Shown here piece by piece: positions 16,127-25,600 of a stretch of DNA of 40,915 nt. Origin of the DNA: Sphingorhabdus sp. EL138 (GTDB lineage: Bacteria; Pseudomonadota; Alphaproteobacteria; Sphingomonadales; Sphingomonadaceae); the NCBI RefSeq assembly GCF_945862485.1, contig NZ_CAMAYF010000019.1:1-40915 (forward strand), written 5' to 3'. The first letter of the stretch is position 1. Each line of letters opens with the position of its first letter. A model generated the notes under the pieces. It did no database searches and was not told where the DNA came from. It worked only from the letters and a program-made list of their open reading frames with translations. A program made the translations under genes and the position numbers.

Positions 16127-17926
16127 TTAAGGTGCCTTGCCATTCTCTACCCCGGTTTTACTAATATCCCTTTTCCGTGCCATATTATACTTCGGAACCC
16201 ATGGCGCACCTTCATCCGCGTGAAAGCTGTGGCACATTGCGCAACTCGATGGAACATCTGCGTTAGAGGCCTCACCGCCGTGACATGTTCGACATGTCTT
16301 TATCCCTGGTAACAATAACTCGCTGGCACTACCTGATTGTTTTGCTGCGTGACAGGATGAACAGGTTTCAGTGTCATGCGCATCATGGTCGAACCAACCT
16401 TTCGTCATATAGCGCGAGGTTTGATAGACCTTTTGCACTTGCCAATTGTCCGAACCGGCAGGTGGCGCGATTACGGTATGACAGTCATAGCATGCCCCAC
16501 CTTTTGAAAAGACCGCGCGGATGGCGCTATCGGCGCGGCTGTAATTGACGCTGCCGAAATAGGCATAATATGGCTGGCTTCGGGCATAATCGCCAGGACG
16601 CCTGCGCCCTTCCATGGATTGCTGCGTGCGTACACTGTAGGGACCGCCTGAGCGGTAAAATGCGCGTAGGTCAGCAACAACCATTTTAGGGTCGCCATGG
16701 CGCAATGTGCGAACTGTGTTGCCGATCTTTTCAAGACCAAGATTATGACACTGCGAGCAATTCTGCTCCATATCGATCGGCTTAAACCCAACGCCGTCAG
16801 GCGTCTTTACATGGCAATCCTTACACTCAAGTGCCTCACCAAAATCGAATTGCTTGCCCAGCCGCCCAGCCATACGTGCGACGCCATTCGTCTGCGATAG
16901 ATGAAGATTGTGCGGGAATTTTAATCCGCTATTTTCCACTGGCTTTTGATCGAGCGATATCCGCTCCCTTTTCGGGGGAGAGCCGTTCGCCGTTATAACC
17001 GTTGGCTTGAATTGGGGATGCGCGGTGCCAAAGTCACCCGCGTTAGCAATCTTGGTGTCGGTCAACCGCTTGTTCATATCGGTATGACAACTGCTGCAAA
17101 ATTGCTGCTTGGTATCTTCCATAGGCCCAGCACCTTCATGCTCGTTATGGCATTCTACGCAGCGGCCTTCTGGACGGTTAAAGCTATCGGCAATTTTACG
17201 CGATATTTTTCCATCCCAATCAAGCGGAGCTTTGGCAAGTTTAAGCCTTTTGGGGTCGGCATGCTCGTGGGCGTCATCATGGCAAGAGACGCATGAACTG
17301 TCGCGCACCGCAACAAATGCCTCGGTATGGCAAGATTGGCAATTCATGCCCAATCCCGCATGCGGCGACGATAGCGACCCGCTGCTCCAAAGACTGTCGG
17401 CATGAAAAGCCGCAGGCCGCTTCTCGGAGTTTTGATAGTTATAGAATGTGTAAATAGGCAAAACCAGGAGAGCAAGCAGAACGATCACAGACAATGTCCA
17501 GGCCATAATCCGCCTGCTGGGCAATACACCCCGTAGCGTGAACAGACCGATTTCGTCTCTTTCTTTGGTCGAATCCGACAACACTTCGATGCGTTCTACG
17601 GTAATTACGACTACGGAATCTTCTTCCGAAATGACCAATAAATGGCCACCAAAGCGCATCTCGGCGCCACCGGCCGGGTCGATAATCGCCTGCGACGTGT
17701 AGCGGCCATCTACCTCAAAACCGAGCCCTGCGAGTGCGGCTATCTCAAGCTTTCCATTCGCCTGCAGCGTCAGCCGGGCATGGCGCATTTCAACTGCCAA
17801 ATCGGTGAGGTGGATCTCGCACGATGCCTCTCGACCAACAATAATCTCGCGTACGTCATGCGGATAGGCACGGATGATTTCCCGACCATCCGAGGTGCGC
17901 GATATTTGACGTACAAGAAAATTCAT
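16127..17926 (-). CDS. FHA domain-transmembrane-decaheme cytochrome c fusion
   Basis: 599 residues from ATG 17926; the frame is open to an ATG at 17959, but that would overlap the upstream gene by 26 bp. Residues 1-110 form an FHA-like beta sandwich (IIVGREASCEIHL near 28-40, followed by MRHARLTLQ). One membrane helix follows at about 140-161. The rest is exported and carries ten CXXCH motifs: CQSCH, CVSCH, CVECH, CSSCH, CKDCH, CSQCH, CYDCH, CSSCH, CRTCH and CAMCH. FHA domains bind phosphothreonine, so the cytoplasmic part may sense protein phosphorylation or dock a partner, while the periplasmic part carries electrons. It sits just after the b-type cytochrome gene. The fusion is unusual and seems intact. 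Confidence 0.85.
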   Translation of the reverse strand: MNFLVRQISRTSDGREIIRAYPHDVREIIVGREASCEIHLTDLAVEMRHARLTLQANGKLEIAALAGLGFEVDGRYTSQAIIDPAGGAEMRFGGHLLVISEEDSVVVITVERIEVLSDSTKERDEIGLFTLRGVLPSRRIMAWTLSVIVLLALLVLPIYTFYNYQNSEKRPAAFHADSLWSSGSLSSPHAGLGMNCQSCHTEAFVAVRDSSCVSCHDDAHEHADPKRLKLAKAPLDWDGKISRKIADSFNRPEGRCVECHNEHEGAGPMEDTKQQFCSSCHTDMNKRLTDTKIANAGDFGTAHPQFKPTVITANGSPPKRERISLDQKPVENSGLKFPHNLHLSQTNGVARMAGRLGKQFDFGEALECKDCHVKTPDGVGFKPIDMEQNCSQCHNLGLEKIGNTVRTLRHGDPKMVVADLRAFYRSGGPYSVRTQQSMEGRRRPGDYARSQPYYAYFGSVNYSRADSAIRAVFSKGGACYDCHTVIAPPAGSDNWQVQKVYQTSRYMTKGWFDHDAHDTETCSSCHAAKQSGSASELLLPGIKTCRTCHGGEASNADVPSSCAMCHSFHADEGAPWVPKYNMARKRDISKTGVENGKAP

Positions 17927-17933
17927 GCTGCGG

Positions 17934-18809
17934 TCACCAGTAGAAAAACACGCTGACAATATGGGCTATAAGCGCTGCGATGAGCGCGAATGTCAGCGGT
18001 ACATGAAAATGGAGCCATATTTCAAGCATGGCTTTTAACTGCAAATGCTTTCGCGTCCGCGCAAGAATTGCTCGTTTGCGACCCAATAGCGAAGCCACTT
18101 TTTCTAACGGATCGTCACGCGTTCGCGGCGCACTTTCGGTAACGAGCATGATTTTTTCATGCGCCGCTATTGTTTTGCAGGCCGGGTAGCGATTGGTCAT
18201 CCTGCGAATAATGCCGCCACCAAACGGATCTTGATCGAGCGAGCCGCGTACAAGTTCGGCATGGTTCTGGTCAAGCGGTTGCGCCGCGTCATGCAGTTGG
18301 CGGTCAATGGAGCGAAGAGAAGCCAGCATTTGCGCCTCGGTCGTTTGGTCGCGATTGGCGCTCATAATCTTTGGCACGGTTGCGTAGACGGAAATGCCCC
18401 AGATGCCGGACAGGATTACAATCATCATCAACACATAAGCCAGCGTGTGCACGTTCCAGCCAAGTTGGAACCCGGTGTGCAGCGTCCCAATAACAATCAG
18501 GCTAAGCCCAAGATAGGCATGCGCCGATGTCCATGCCTTTAGCGACCAGTGGCCTCGCGACATCCTGCGCTTGCGGATACCTAGTAAGCTGAGCCACAAG
18601 ATCATCAAGACGCCAATGCTTCCCAAAGTGTAGCCGTACCAACTACCGCCATTATGCCGGGGCTGGACGTCGATGATGAGATAGCTGACTATCGCCAACA
18701 GCGAAATCATTGTCGCAATCTTCAACCAGCGAAAGTTTGCATGGCGTAAAAACCCCTCATGCGTCCCGTCGCTCTGCACCCGTCCGGACTGTGCTGCCTG
18801 CCGATCCAT
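17934..18809 (-). CDS. Membrane b-type cytochrome, likely quinone-linked
   Basis: 291 residues with about five membrane helices: near residues 30-46, 61-78, 95-113, 121-142 and 268-289. Histidines lie in or beside helices at SAHAYLG, GTLHTGF, the HFH before the last helix and LIAHIVS, the pattern expected of a diheme b-type cytochrome of the cytochrome b561/ferric reductase-like kind. A long soluble loop of about 120 residues separates helices 4 and 5. The start shares one base with the stop of the 816-residue oxidoreductase (TGATG), so the two are translationally coupled, and the FHA-decaheme gene follows at 7 bp. It probably passes electrons between the cytoplasmic flavin/iron-sulfur protein, the quinone pool and the periplasmic hemes. 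Confidence 0.7.
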   Translation of the reverse strand: MDRQAAQSGRVQSDGTHEGFLRHANFRWLKIATMISLLAIVSYLIIDVQPRHNGGSWYGYTLGSIGVLMILWLSLLGIRKRRMSRGHWSLKAWTSAHAYLGLSLIVIGTLHTGFQLGWNVHTLAYVLMMIVILSGIWGISVYATVPKIMSANRDQTTEAQMLASLRSIDRQLHDAAQPLDQNHAELVRGSLDQDPFGGGIIRRMTNRYPACKTIAAHEKIMLVTESAPRTRDDPLEKVASLLGRKRAILARTRKHLQLKAMLEIWLHFHVPLTFALIAALIAHIVSVFFYW

Positions 18810-21259
18810 CAGCCGCCCTCACCTTCAAGTTTGGCGACCGTGAGGAACTTCTCAGGGGATACCCGTATCGCCGCGCCAGTGGGGCAGGCTCTCACACAGG
18901 CCGGGCCACCATCAATGCCAGAGCACATATCGCACTTAATTGCCTTCTTGGGCTTTTCAACATTGGGGTCAGCATTTTTATACGACCATTTCTTACTGGG
19001 CTCGCCTGGACCCGGCCCCATACCCAACAGCATCCAACTCAGAAGTCCAGGCTTTTTCGGTGGCTCAGCCTCCATGCGGATAACGCCGTAAGGGCAGTTG
19101 CGCTGGCAATTACCACAACCAATACAGGTGTCGTCAATGAACACCTCGCCATCAGGACCGCGGTGAATGGCATTGGGGGGGCAATCTGCCATACAATGCG
19201 GATGTTCGCAGTGGCGACATGATGTGGGCACATGAAGATGCGCATATGTCCGGCCTGCCTCGCGATCTAAGCGCGACAAACCCTCATGACTGTCGGCGCA
19301 GGCCTTTTCGCAGTTGTCGCAACCAACGCAGAGACTTTCGTCTATCAACAGCACGTCGGTCGCTTCACCCATTCCGTTCTCAACGAGGAAGTTGGCAACG
19401 TTGGAATACATATCAACGACGCTGGAAAAGCTATCTTTCTTCGCTTCGATAAATGCGTTGAGGTCCTGGCGCGATGCCATGTCAGATTTGATTCGTGCCA
19501 GCAGTTCTGGCTTCATCTCCAGCAACGCTTTGAATGCCGTGCCGTCGAGTTTAATGACTTCGGATTTGACTGCTGCTTTAACAGTGGCGGTTCGGCGGGT
19601 GTTTCCGATAAGCGCCATTTCTCCGACATAAGATCCCGCCGGAAGATAGGACAGAAACACCTGTTTTCCAGCGATCTTCCTTTCAACGATCATAGATCCT
19701 TGGCGGATGATGAACATGTCATCCCCTTCATCGCCTTCGGTAATTACCGGCTTACCCGCACTCACGGTCTGGATTTCGCTATTGTCCAGGACTTCGGTCA
19801 AATCTGACGAAACAAGTCCAGAGCCGAAAAGCTGAAGCAATTGGCGTTCGGTTGCGATGCGTTCAATTGCACGCTTTGCGGCAGGCACCGAGCTCTGCAG
19901 CTTCAGCGCGGCAGTGCGCGAGATTTCGACGCAGATAGAATCCTCGCCAGCGCGGATCGTAGCCCCGCGCCGCCGACCCGAAATCAATCCTACTTCGCCA
20001 AAGATTGAACCCGTGTTGATAGGAACAATTTTGGTCGCGTCATGTGCGTCAATCAATACCTCGACCGAACCGCTGGCGATCGAAAACAATGATGACCCGG
20101 GATCATTACGTTCAAAAATCGTTTCTCCGCTCCGGTAAAAACGCGCTTCGGAATCGAGCATAAACTCGCGCATTTGCAAGGGCGTGAGACCGTTCAATAT
20201 CGTTATGTTGGACCGCAGAAATTCAAGCCATTCCTCGACACTTTTGCGACCCGGCAAATCTTTGAACTTGGCCTCGAGGATTGGTTCATCTGCTGGCTTC
20301 AATGCATTATTGCCATTGATGAATTCAACAACATCATAGCCTTGATTCATGCAATGCTTAATCAGCGGATAACCTGCCAGCGCGCCGATGACGTAGATGC
20401 CCTGCTTTGTTGATTCAAAGGAAGGCGACAATTTTGGAAATGCAACGCGATCTTCGCTGGTAAACTCTACGCCGCAGCTCTCGATAAATTTACGCGGCGG
20501 CGCTGACCCCATACGCGCAATAACTCGGTCGCATTTGACCTTTGCTTCGCCGTCTGGCGTATCATATGTTATAAACCCAGGCTCAACCAGCGTGGGCGTT
20601 GTGCCCGTCCGCACAATCACCCGACCGGAATCGCGCGCAGCGAGCAAGGCTTTGATATTGGCATCTTTGGCGGTGGTGAATTCTGCATTCCGGTTTACAA
20701 TCGTAACCGTGTTGCGCTGCTCAGGATCCGCCGCAAGACCCAAGGCATTCTCTATACCGGCGTCACCCGCGCCGATCACGGCGATATGTTCGTCTATGTA
20801 CGCGCCGGGATCATCAAGTGTGTATTGAATATGAGGTAAACCGCCGCCATCGCAACGCATTAGGTTTGGGTTCCCCTGCGTCCCAATGGCAAGGATGACA
20901 GTTTCCGCTTCGATGACGGCACCATCGGTCAACTGCAAATTGAAGCTGCCCCGCTCTCCTTCGATTGCTTTGACCTCTGAATGGTACCGGACGTTTACCT
21001 TATGGTCGCCGGTTTGGCTGTCCCAAGTATCTAATATAAATTCACGCTTTCCAGCACCAAAATCAACATCGGACCGCAGGATCAGTTGGCTGGGTGTCGC
21101 CATGACATGCTTGCCCTTTTGATACTTATATATCGTGTCGGACAGGTGATCGGTTTTTTCAAGCAACACATGGGTCAGACCTAAGACCGCCGCGCGCGAT
21201 GCAGCACTCAGTCCAGCGGGGCCCGACCCAATGATTGCAATGCGATACTTTGTTGACAT
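18809..21259 (-). CDS. FAD/NAD(P) oxidoreductase fused to two cNMP-binding domains and four [4Fe-4S] sites
   Basis: 816 residues, cytoplasmic. Residues 1-320 are a thioredoxin-reductase-like fold with FAD motif GSGPAG (11-16) and second Rossmann motif GAGDAG (163-168). Two cyclic-nucleotide-binding domains follow at about 360-470 and 485-590. Both keep the phosphate-binding cassette: GEVGL then RRRGAT near 421-434, and GEMAL then RRTATV near 546-560. The C-terminus has four ferredoxin-type cysteine sets: 644/647/650/654, 681/684/689/693, 712/715/718/722 and 776/779/788/792, as in DmsB/NrfC-type electron-transfer subunits. It is the first gene of the operon with cytochrome b, FHA-decaheme and CpdA. 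I read it as an NAD(P)H-quinone or reverse-direction electron entry point controlled by cAMP or a related nucleotide; the direction of flow is unknown. Confidence 0.85.
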   Translation of the reverse strand: MSTKYRIAIIGSGPAGLSAASRAAVLGLTHVLLEKTDHLSDTIYKYQKGKHVMATPSQLILRSDVDFGAGKREFILDTWDSQTGDHKVNVRYHSEVKAIEGERGSFNLQLTDGAVIEAETVILAIGTQGNPNLMRCDGGGLPHIQYTLDDPGAYIDEHIAVIGAGDAGIENALGLAADPEQRNTVTIVNRNAEFTTAKDANIKALLAARDSGRVIVRTGTTPTLVEPGFITYDTPDGEAKVKCDRVIARMGSAPPRKFIESCGVEFTSEDRVAFPKLSPSFESTKQGIYVIGALAGYPLIKHCMNQGYDVVEFINGNNALKPADEPILEAKFKDLPGRKSVEEWLEFLRSNITILNGLTPLQMREFMLDSEARFYRSGETIFERNDPGSSLFSIASGSVEVLIDAHDATKIVPINTGSIFGEVGLISGRRRGATIRAGEDSICVEISRTAALKLQSSVPAAKRAIERIATERQLLQLFGSGLVSSDLTEVLDNSEIQTVSAGKPVITEGDEGDDMFIIRQGSMIVERKIAGKQVFLSYLPAGSYVGEMALIGNTRRTATVKAAVKSEVIKLDGTAFKALLEMKPELLARIKSDMASRQDLNAFIEAKKDSFSSVVDMYSNVANFLVENGMGEATDVLLIDESLCVGCDNCEKACADSHEGLSRLDREAGRTYAHLHVPTSCRHCEHPHCMADCPPNAIHRGPDGEVFIDDTCIGCGNCQRNCPYGVIRMEAEPPKKPGLLSWMLLGMGPGPGEPSKKWSYKNADPNVEKPKKAIKCDMCSGIDGGPACVRACPTGAAIRVSPEKFLTVAKLEGEGG

Positions 21260-21354
21260 GCCCTCATTCCCACATTGCGATCAAACCGAAAAATCCGGGC
21301 GCAAGATGGCAAGAATGACCAACCTTACTTTTGCCCCCCGAAATGTTACCACTC

Positions 21355-21384
21355 TTTACCAACTCTTACAGATTGTGCTACACT
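21355..21384 (+). promoter_or_regulatory. Predicted sigma70-like promoter upstream of the TPR gene
   Basis: TTTACC at 21355-21360 and TACACT at 21379-21384 are separated by 18 bp, and TGC directly before the -10 gives an extended -10. It points toward the gene at 21429 from the divergent region. Read by eye only. Confidence 0.3.
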
Positions 21385-21395
21385 CTTTTTTGTTA

Positions 21396-21427
21396 TTTTA
21401 ATCGAGATCCCTTTTAATCGAGATCCC
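21396..21427 (+). repeat. Perfect 16-bp tandem duplication abutting a start codon
   Basis: TTTTAATCGAGATCCC occurs at 21396-21411 and again, without a gap, at 21412-21427. The ATG of the TPR gene is at 21429, so the repeat fills the 5' leader and the ribosome-binding region. No good Shine-Dalgarno is visible beyond GAGAT. Confidence 0.9.
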
Positions 21428-21428
21428 C

Positions 21429-22385
21429 ATGACTGACACAGCTGAAGTATCAAAAATTCCAAGATTGCTCCTTTTCGGCGCGCTTGCCGTGTTTGTGATT
21501 GCTATTATAATTGGGGTATCACGCAACTTGGGCAGTGAAGACAGCCCCACTACCGCCACGGCGCTTAAGGACATTAACGCTAACGCCGCTGGACCAGACG
21601 CTGTGATAGCGGCGCTTGAAGAAAGAACGCGCAAAGATCCGGCAGATGTGGAAGCATGGCAGTTGCTCGGATGGTCTTACTTCGAAAATGGTAGATATCT
21701 GGATTCGGCCAATGCTTACGGTAAGGCAACAAAACTTGAACCGGCTCGCGCAGTATATTGGTCATCGCTTGGCGAGGCTTTGGTGATGGCCGACGAAAGC
21801 AACCCGATGCCAAAAGCAGCCAAAGCCGCATTTGATAAAGCGATAATACTTGACCCAAAAGATCCGCGATCCCGCTATTTTCTTGCCGTCAGTAAGGATT
21901 TAAATGGCGACCATACAGGCGCAATTAATGATTGGCTGGAGTTATTGAAGGACACTCCGAAGGACGCACCTTGGGAGGCTGACCTTATCCGGACCATCGA
22001 ACAAGTTGGGAAAATAAACAAAATTGATGTTACAAAAAGCTTAGCAAGCGCCCAAGAAAATCGGACTGTTGACCTATCCGCAACCCTAAAAAGCATTGCG
22101 GCAGCCCCGATACCTGGACCCAGCAGATCGGACATGGAGCAAGCGGCCAAGCTGCCACCTGGCCAACAACAGGAAATGGTAACCTCAATGGTAGAGGGAC
22201 TGGAGACCAAGCTTGCTAAAAATCCAAAAAATATAGATGGATGGATTATGCTGATGCGTAGCCGCATGACATTGGGCGAAACGGCAAAGGCAAAGGCGGC
22301 ACTGACAAAGTCGGTCGCGGCAAATCCGGAAGCGCAAAGCAGGCTATTGAAGGAAGCTCAAATACTTGGTGTCCCAGGAACTTAA
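21429..22385 (+). CDS. CcmI/CycH-like membrane-anchored TPR protein
   Basis: 318 residues: one N-terminal membrane helix at about 11-30, then TPR units (ERTRKDPADVEAWQLLGWSY, AVYWSSLGEALVMAD, DPRSRYFLAVSKDLNGDHTG) and a C-terminal TPR-like segment (NPKNIDGWIMLMRSRMTLGE). The arrangement matches the apocytochrome-chaperone part of CcmI/CycH, which presents apocytochrome c to the CcmFH heme ligase. A shorter CcmI-like gene lies in the ccm operon of this window (35474-36121), so this is a second copy placed beside the multiheme cytochrome genes, divergent from their minus-strand operon. A dedicated role for multiheme substrates is inference. The leader carries a 16-bp tandem duplication. Confidence 0.7.
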   Translation: MTDTAEVSKIPRLLLFGALAVFVIAIIIGVSRNLGSEDSPTTATALKDINANAAGPDAVIAALEERTRKDPADVEAWQLLGWSYFENGRYLDSANAYGKATKLEPARAVYWSSLGEALVMADESNPMPKAAKAAFDKAIILDPKDPRSRYFLAVSKDLNGDHTGAINDWLELLKDTPKDAPWEADLIRTIEQVGKINKIDVTKSLASAQENRTVDLSATLKSIAAAPIPGPSRSDMEQAAKLPPGQQQEMVTSMVEGLETKLAKNPKNIDGWIMLMRSRMTLGETAKAKAALTKSVAANPEAQSRLLKEAQILGVPGT

Positions 22386-22659
22386 GTTCCGCGGAACCAT
22401 CGACAATTCCTTTTTACGGCACTCAGCCATAGTTTTGATCGCAACAAAAGGCTGGCTGGACTCCAAGCCGCCCGCCATGTGTGATGGACCTAAGGAAGTC
22501 TTGAGACCCGAGAATGTGGACCTTAACCGCATAGGCGCGCGCCAGTCGAGCTATTTTTGCCACCTCTTGGTCTCTATTTTACAACACTTTACAGTTAGTA
22601 TACAATCTAGTAATACAGCGCTACCGAGTGACAACGCGTTTCGGCGAATGTTCTAACGA
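22386..22659. other. 274-bp intergenic region with a short palindrome
   Basis: Directly after the stop of the TPR gene lies the perfect 12-bp palindrome GTTCCGCGGAAC (22386-22397). The only other structure seen is the promoter candidate at 22578-22606. No convincing gene. Confidence 0.4.
22578..22606 (+). promoter_or_regulatory. Predicted sigma70-like promoter of the CHAT-cyclase-TPS operon
   Basis: TTTACA at 22578-22583 and TACAAT at 22601-22606 with a 17-bp spacer, about 54 bp before the TTG start at 22660. It is the best promoter match found in the window and would drive five coupled genes. Read by eye. Confidence 0.4.
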
Positions 22660-25600
22660 TTGCCTGAGAGTGAAATATTTATTCTATTTCGAGTATTCTT
22701 TTCGGCATTTTTGATTGTGTGGGCAAATTCTGCCGCACTCGCCTCGAATACAACGGCGGGGATGGCAACTCTTTCGGGAGAAAATTGCGAACTGAGGGCA
22801 GTAGCCAATCAAGCGCCGGGTAGTGTTTTTGTCGATGACCAGCAATTGCTGTGCGGTGATGAGGTGGTGGGCCGATCTGCACGCCTGCTGTTTACCGAGA
22901 ACGGCAAAGATTCCGGCAAGCCTCTGCTTGAGCGCGCTTTTGGCGCAGCAAAGGAAGAACTGCTGCGCAGTACCCGATTGAATTGCGAGCCAGAGCGATA
23001 TTTGCCGCGTGATGGCAAATTTGTTCTCGCCCTGCCGTGCAGAAGTTCGACTGATGGTTGGCCAATTTTATTGCTCGCGCAGATCAGCGGTGGAACGCTG
23101 AACATCGTTCAAGGTCCTGCGTCAGCTTATCCAGCCCTATTGGCGGCGCTCGGTCTGCAGTACGATGCAAACCGAACCCTTTTAGCCGCAGAAGTCCGCG
23201 CTCTGTGGTCGGCCCCCATCGTCATCGGAAGCGAGGTCGACCAGGCATTGGTCCGTGAACTCTGGTCGGATGCTAGGCTTGCAAACAGCCGCTTTGCTTA
23301 TGCCGAAGCCGAACAAGCCTTGCGCAGGGCGCTCGAAGTTCAAATTCGCATTTTTGGCGAAGATGACGTTGTAACCAATGCGCTTTTTCTCGATATGGCT
23401 ATGGTAGTTGCAAATCTTGGTCGATTTGACGAGTCCGATGGCCTGCTACGTCGCGCAGCCCCAATCATAGACCGATCGCCAAGTCCCGCCGAGCGAGCCC
23501 GTCTTGCAACGTATAGGGCCTCTATATCAGCATTGCGCGGCGATTATGTAGCGGCCCGTTCAGAAGCCAGCGATGCGGTCGCGCAATGGCGCGCAATAAC
23601 CGACGCGCGCCCTGTTACCGACGACACAGCTTTGGCTCGAGGGGAAATGGCCATGGCCTTGAACCTTGAGGCGTTTGTGCTGATGCGCAGCGGTGACACA
23701 ACCAGCGCCAATGTGCTTGCAAGCCAAGCGTTACTGGCGCTGGCGGCCGCGCCTGCAACGCCGGTTTGGTGGCGCGCGGATATAATGGGTGTGCTCGGCG
23801 AAACCAGCCTGTCCGATGGTCGGCTCGCTGCTGCCGAAACTTACTTCAAGACCGCCATCAAGATCCGCAAAGATGCGTTTGGTGAAGGCGCAGGTACCCT
23901 AAGATTACGCACGGCGCTGGCGCGCGCCTACCAAGCAGAGGACATGAATACAAACGCCATCATTGCTTATCGGGAAGCACTTACCCTCGCCCGCGGACTG
24001 CCGCGCGACAGTTTGCCGTTCACCGATGAAGACTTAATGCCGCTGGCAGCGGCAGTTGTAAATTTTAGCGCAGGTGTTACCGACGAGAAGCAACGTCAGG
24101 GTTTGTTTACCGAAGTTTTTGACGCCTTTCAATTTGCCCGCAAGCCCGGCCGCGACCGTACAGTTGCCTTAACGGCCATGCGGCTTTCGTCAGCATCTGT
24201 CGAATTGTCGGCCCTATTGCGGCGCATTGACGACGAGAGCCGTGAGATGGCCCGTATGCAAAGTGAATTGGCGCAACAGCAAGCGCTTGCTGCCGATGAC
24301 CGCAACCCTGAAGCAGAAGATGCGCTCATTGCTCAGATCGCAGCGCAAGCGCCTCGTATCGTTGCATCTCGTGCAGAAGTTGCCACGCGATTTCCTGACT
24401 ATCAAGCTCTGACAGAAGGAAAATTGCCGCAGATCGACGATGTGCGTTCGCGGCTGGAGGACGATGAGGCCCTGGTTACCTTCCTGCTTGGCCGCGACAA
24501 GTCATTTGTTCAGCTCATAAGGCGTGATGGAACGATCGTTGCGGAAGTCCCAGCTGGCGCGGACGACATCGCCGCAAGTGTAAAAAACTTGCGACGCGGA
24601 CTTGAAATCGAGGGTCGCTCGGTTGCTGATTTCGATCTCCAAACTGCGCATCAACTGTTTTCCCAATTGCTTGGCCCGGTCGTCTCAAGACTCGGCGGAA
24701 TAAAGCGTCTGATTATCGTGCCATCGGGGGCTTTGGCGAGCCTGCCATTTGGTCTACTGGTCACTGAGCCGGTAGAGAACAAAACCTACAGCAGTGCCGC
24801 TTGGCTTTCCCGCCAATTTGCTATCACCAACAGCCCGTCAATCGCCAGTTTCATCGCGCTTCGCTCAACGCGACTTGTAGGCAAGCCGCGCCAACTTCTG
24901 CTGGCCGTCGCCAACCCGGTGCTCGCGCCCATACCGAGTAAGGGGCCCACAGGTGCGAAAGCGACACGTGCAGGGTTTGCCGGCCTGTTAAGCAGCTGCC
25001 GCAAGGATGCCCCTGCATCACCCGAAACACTTCGCATGCTGACATCATTGCCCGAAACCGCTAGCGAGGTTGCTGCAGTCGCGGCAGCACTCAAAGCACC
25101 TGACGCAGAAATCATGCTCGCCGAGAATGCAACTGAGGCCAATCTGCGCAGCAAGTCTCTGTCGGACTATCGCATATTGTATTTCGCCACCCATGGCGTC
25201 TTACCTGGCGAACTGAAATGCGAATCTGAACCGGGGCTCGTGCTCACACCCCCTGCCACAATTGCGGCAACGCGCTCAACCGACGGATTGCTTGACGCCA
25301 GCGAGATCGCTGCGCTGGAACTGCGCGCCGACCTCGTCGTGCTGTCAGCGTGTAATACCGCCTCGGACGGCAACGGAAAACTGGGCGGCGAGACCCTCTC
25401 GGGGTTAGCCGAAGCCTTTTTCTATGCCGGCGCCCGCAGTCTGCTGGTCAGTCACTGGCAGGTGCCGTCCGCGGCAACCGCGCGTTTAATGATCGATGTG
25501 TTTAAGGCCGTCGGCGCCGACCCTGACTTGTCGATAGATAAAGCCCTTGCCCAAGCGCAACTTAAGGCAATAGCAAACCCGGCCTCGTCTCACCCCTTCT

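Noticed and set aside
22366-22656. Short plus-strand frame between the TPR and CHAT genes
   Set aside because: It overlaps the end of the TPR gene, runs through the promoter candidate and has no known motif.
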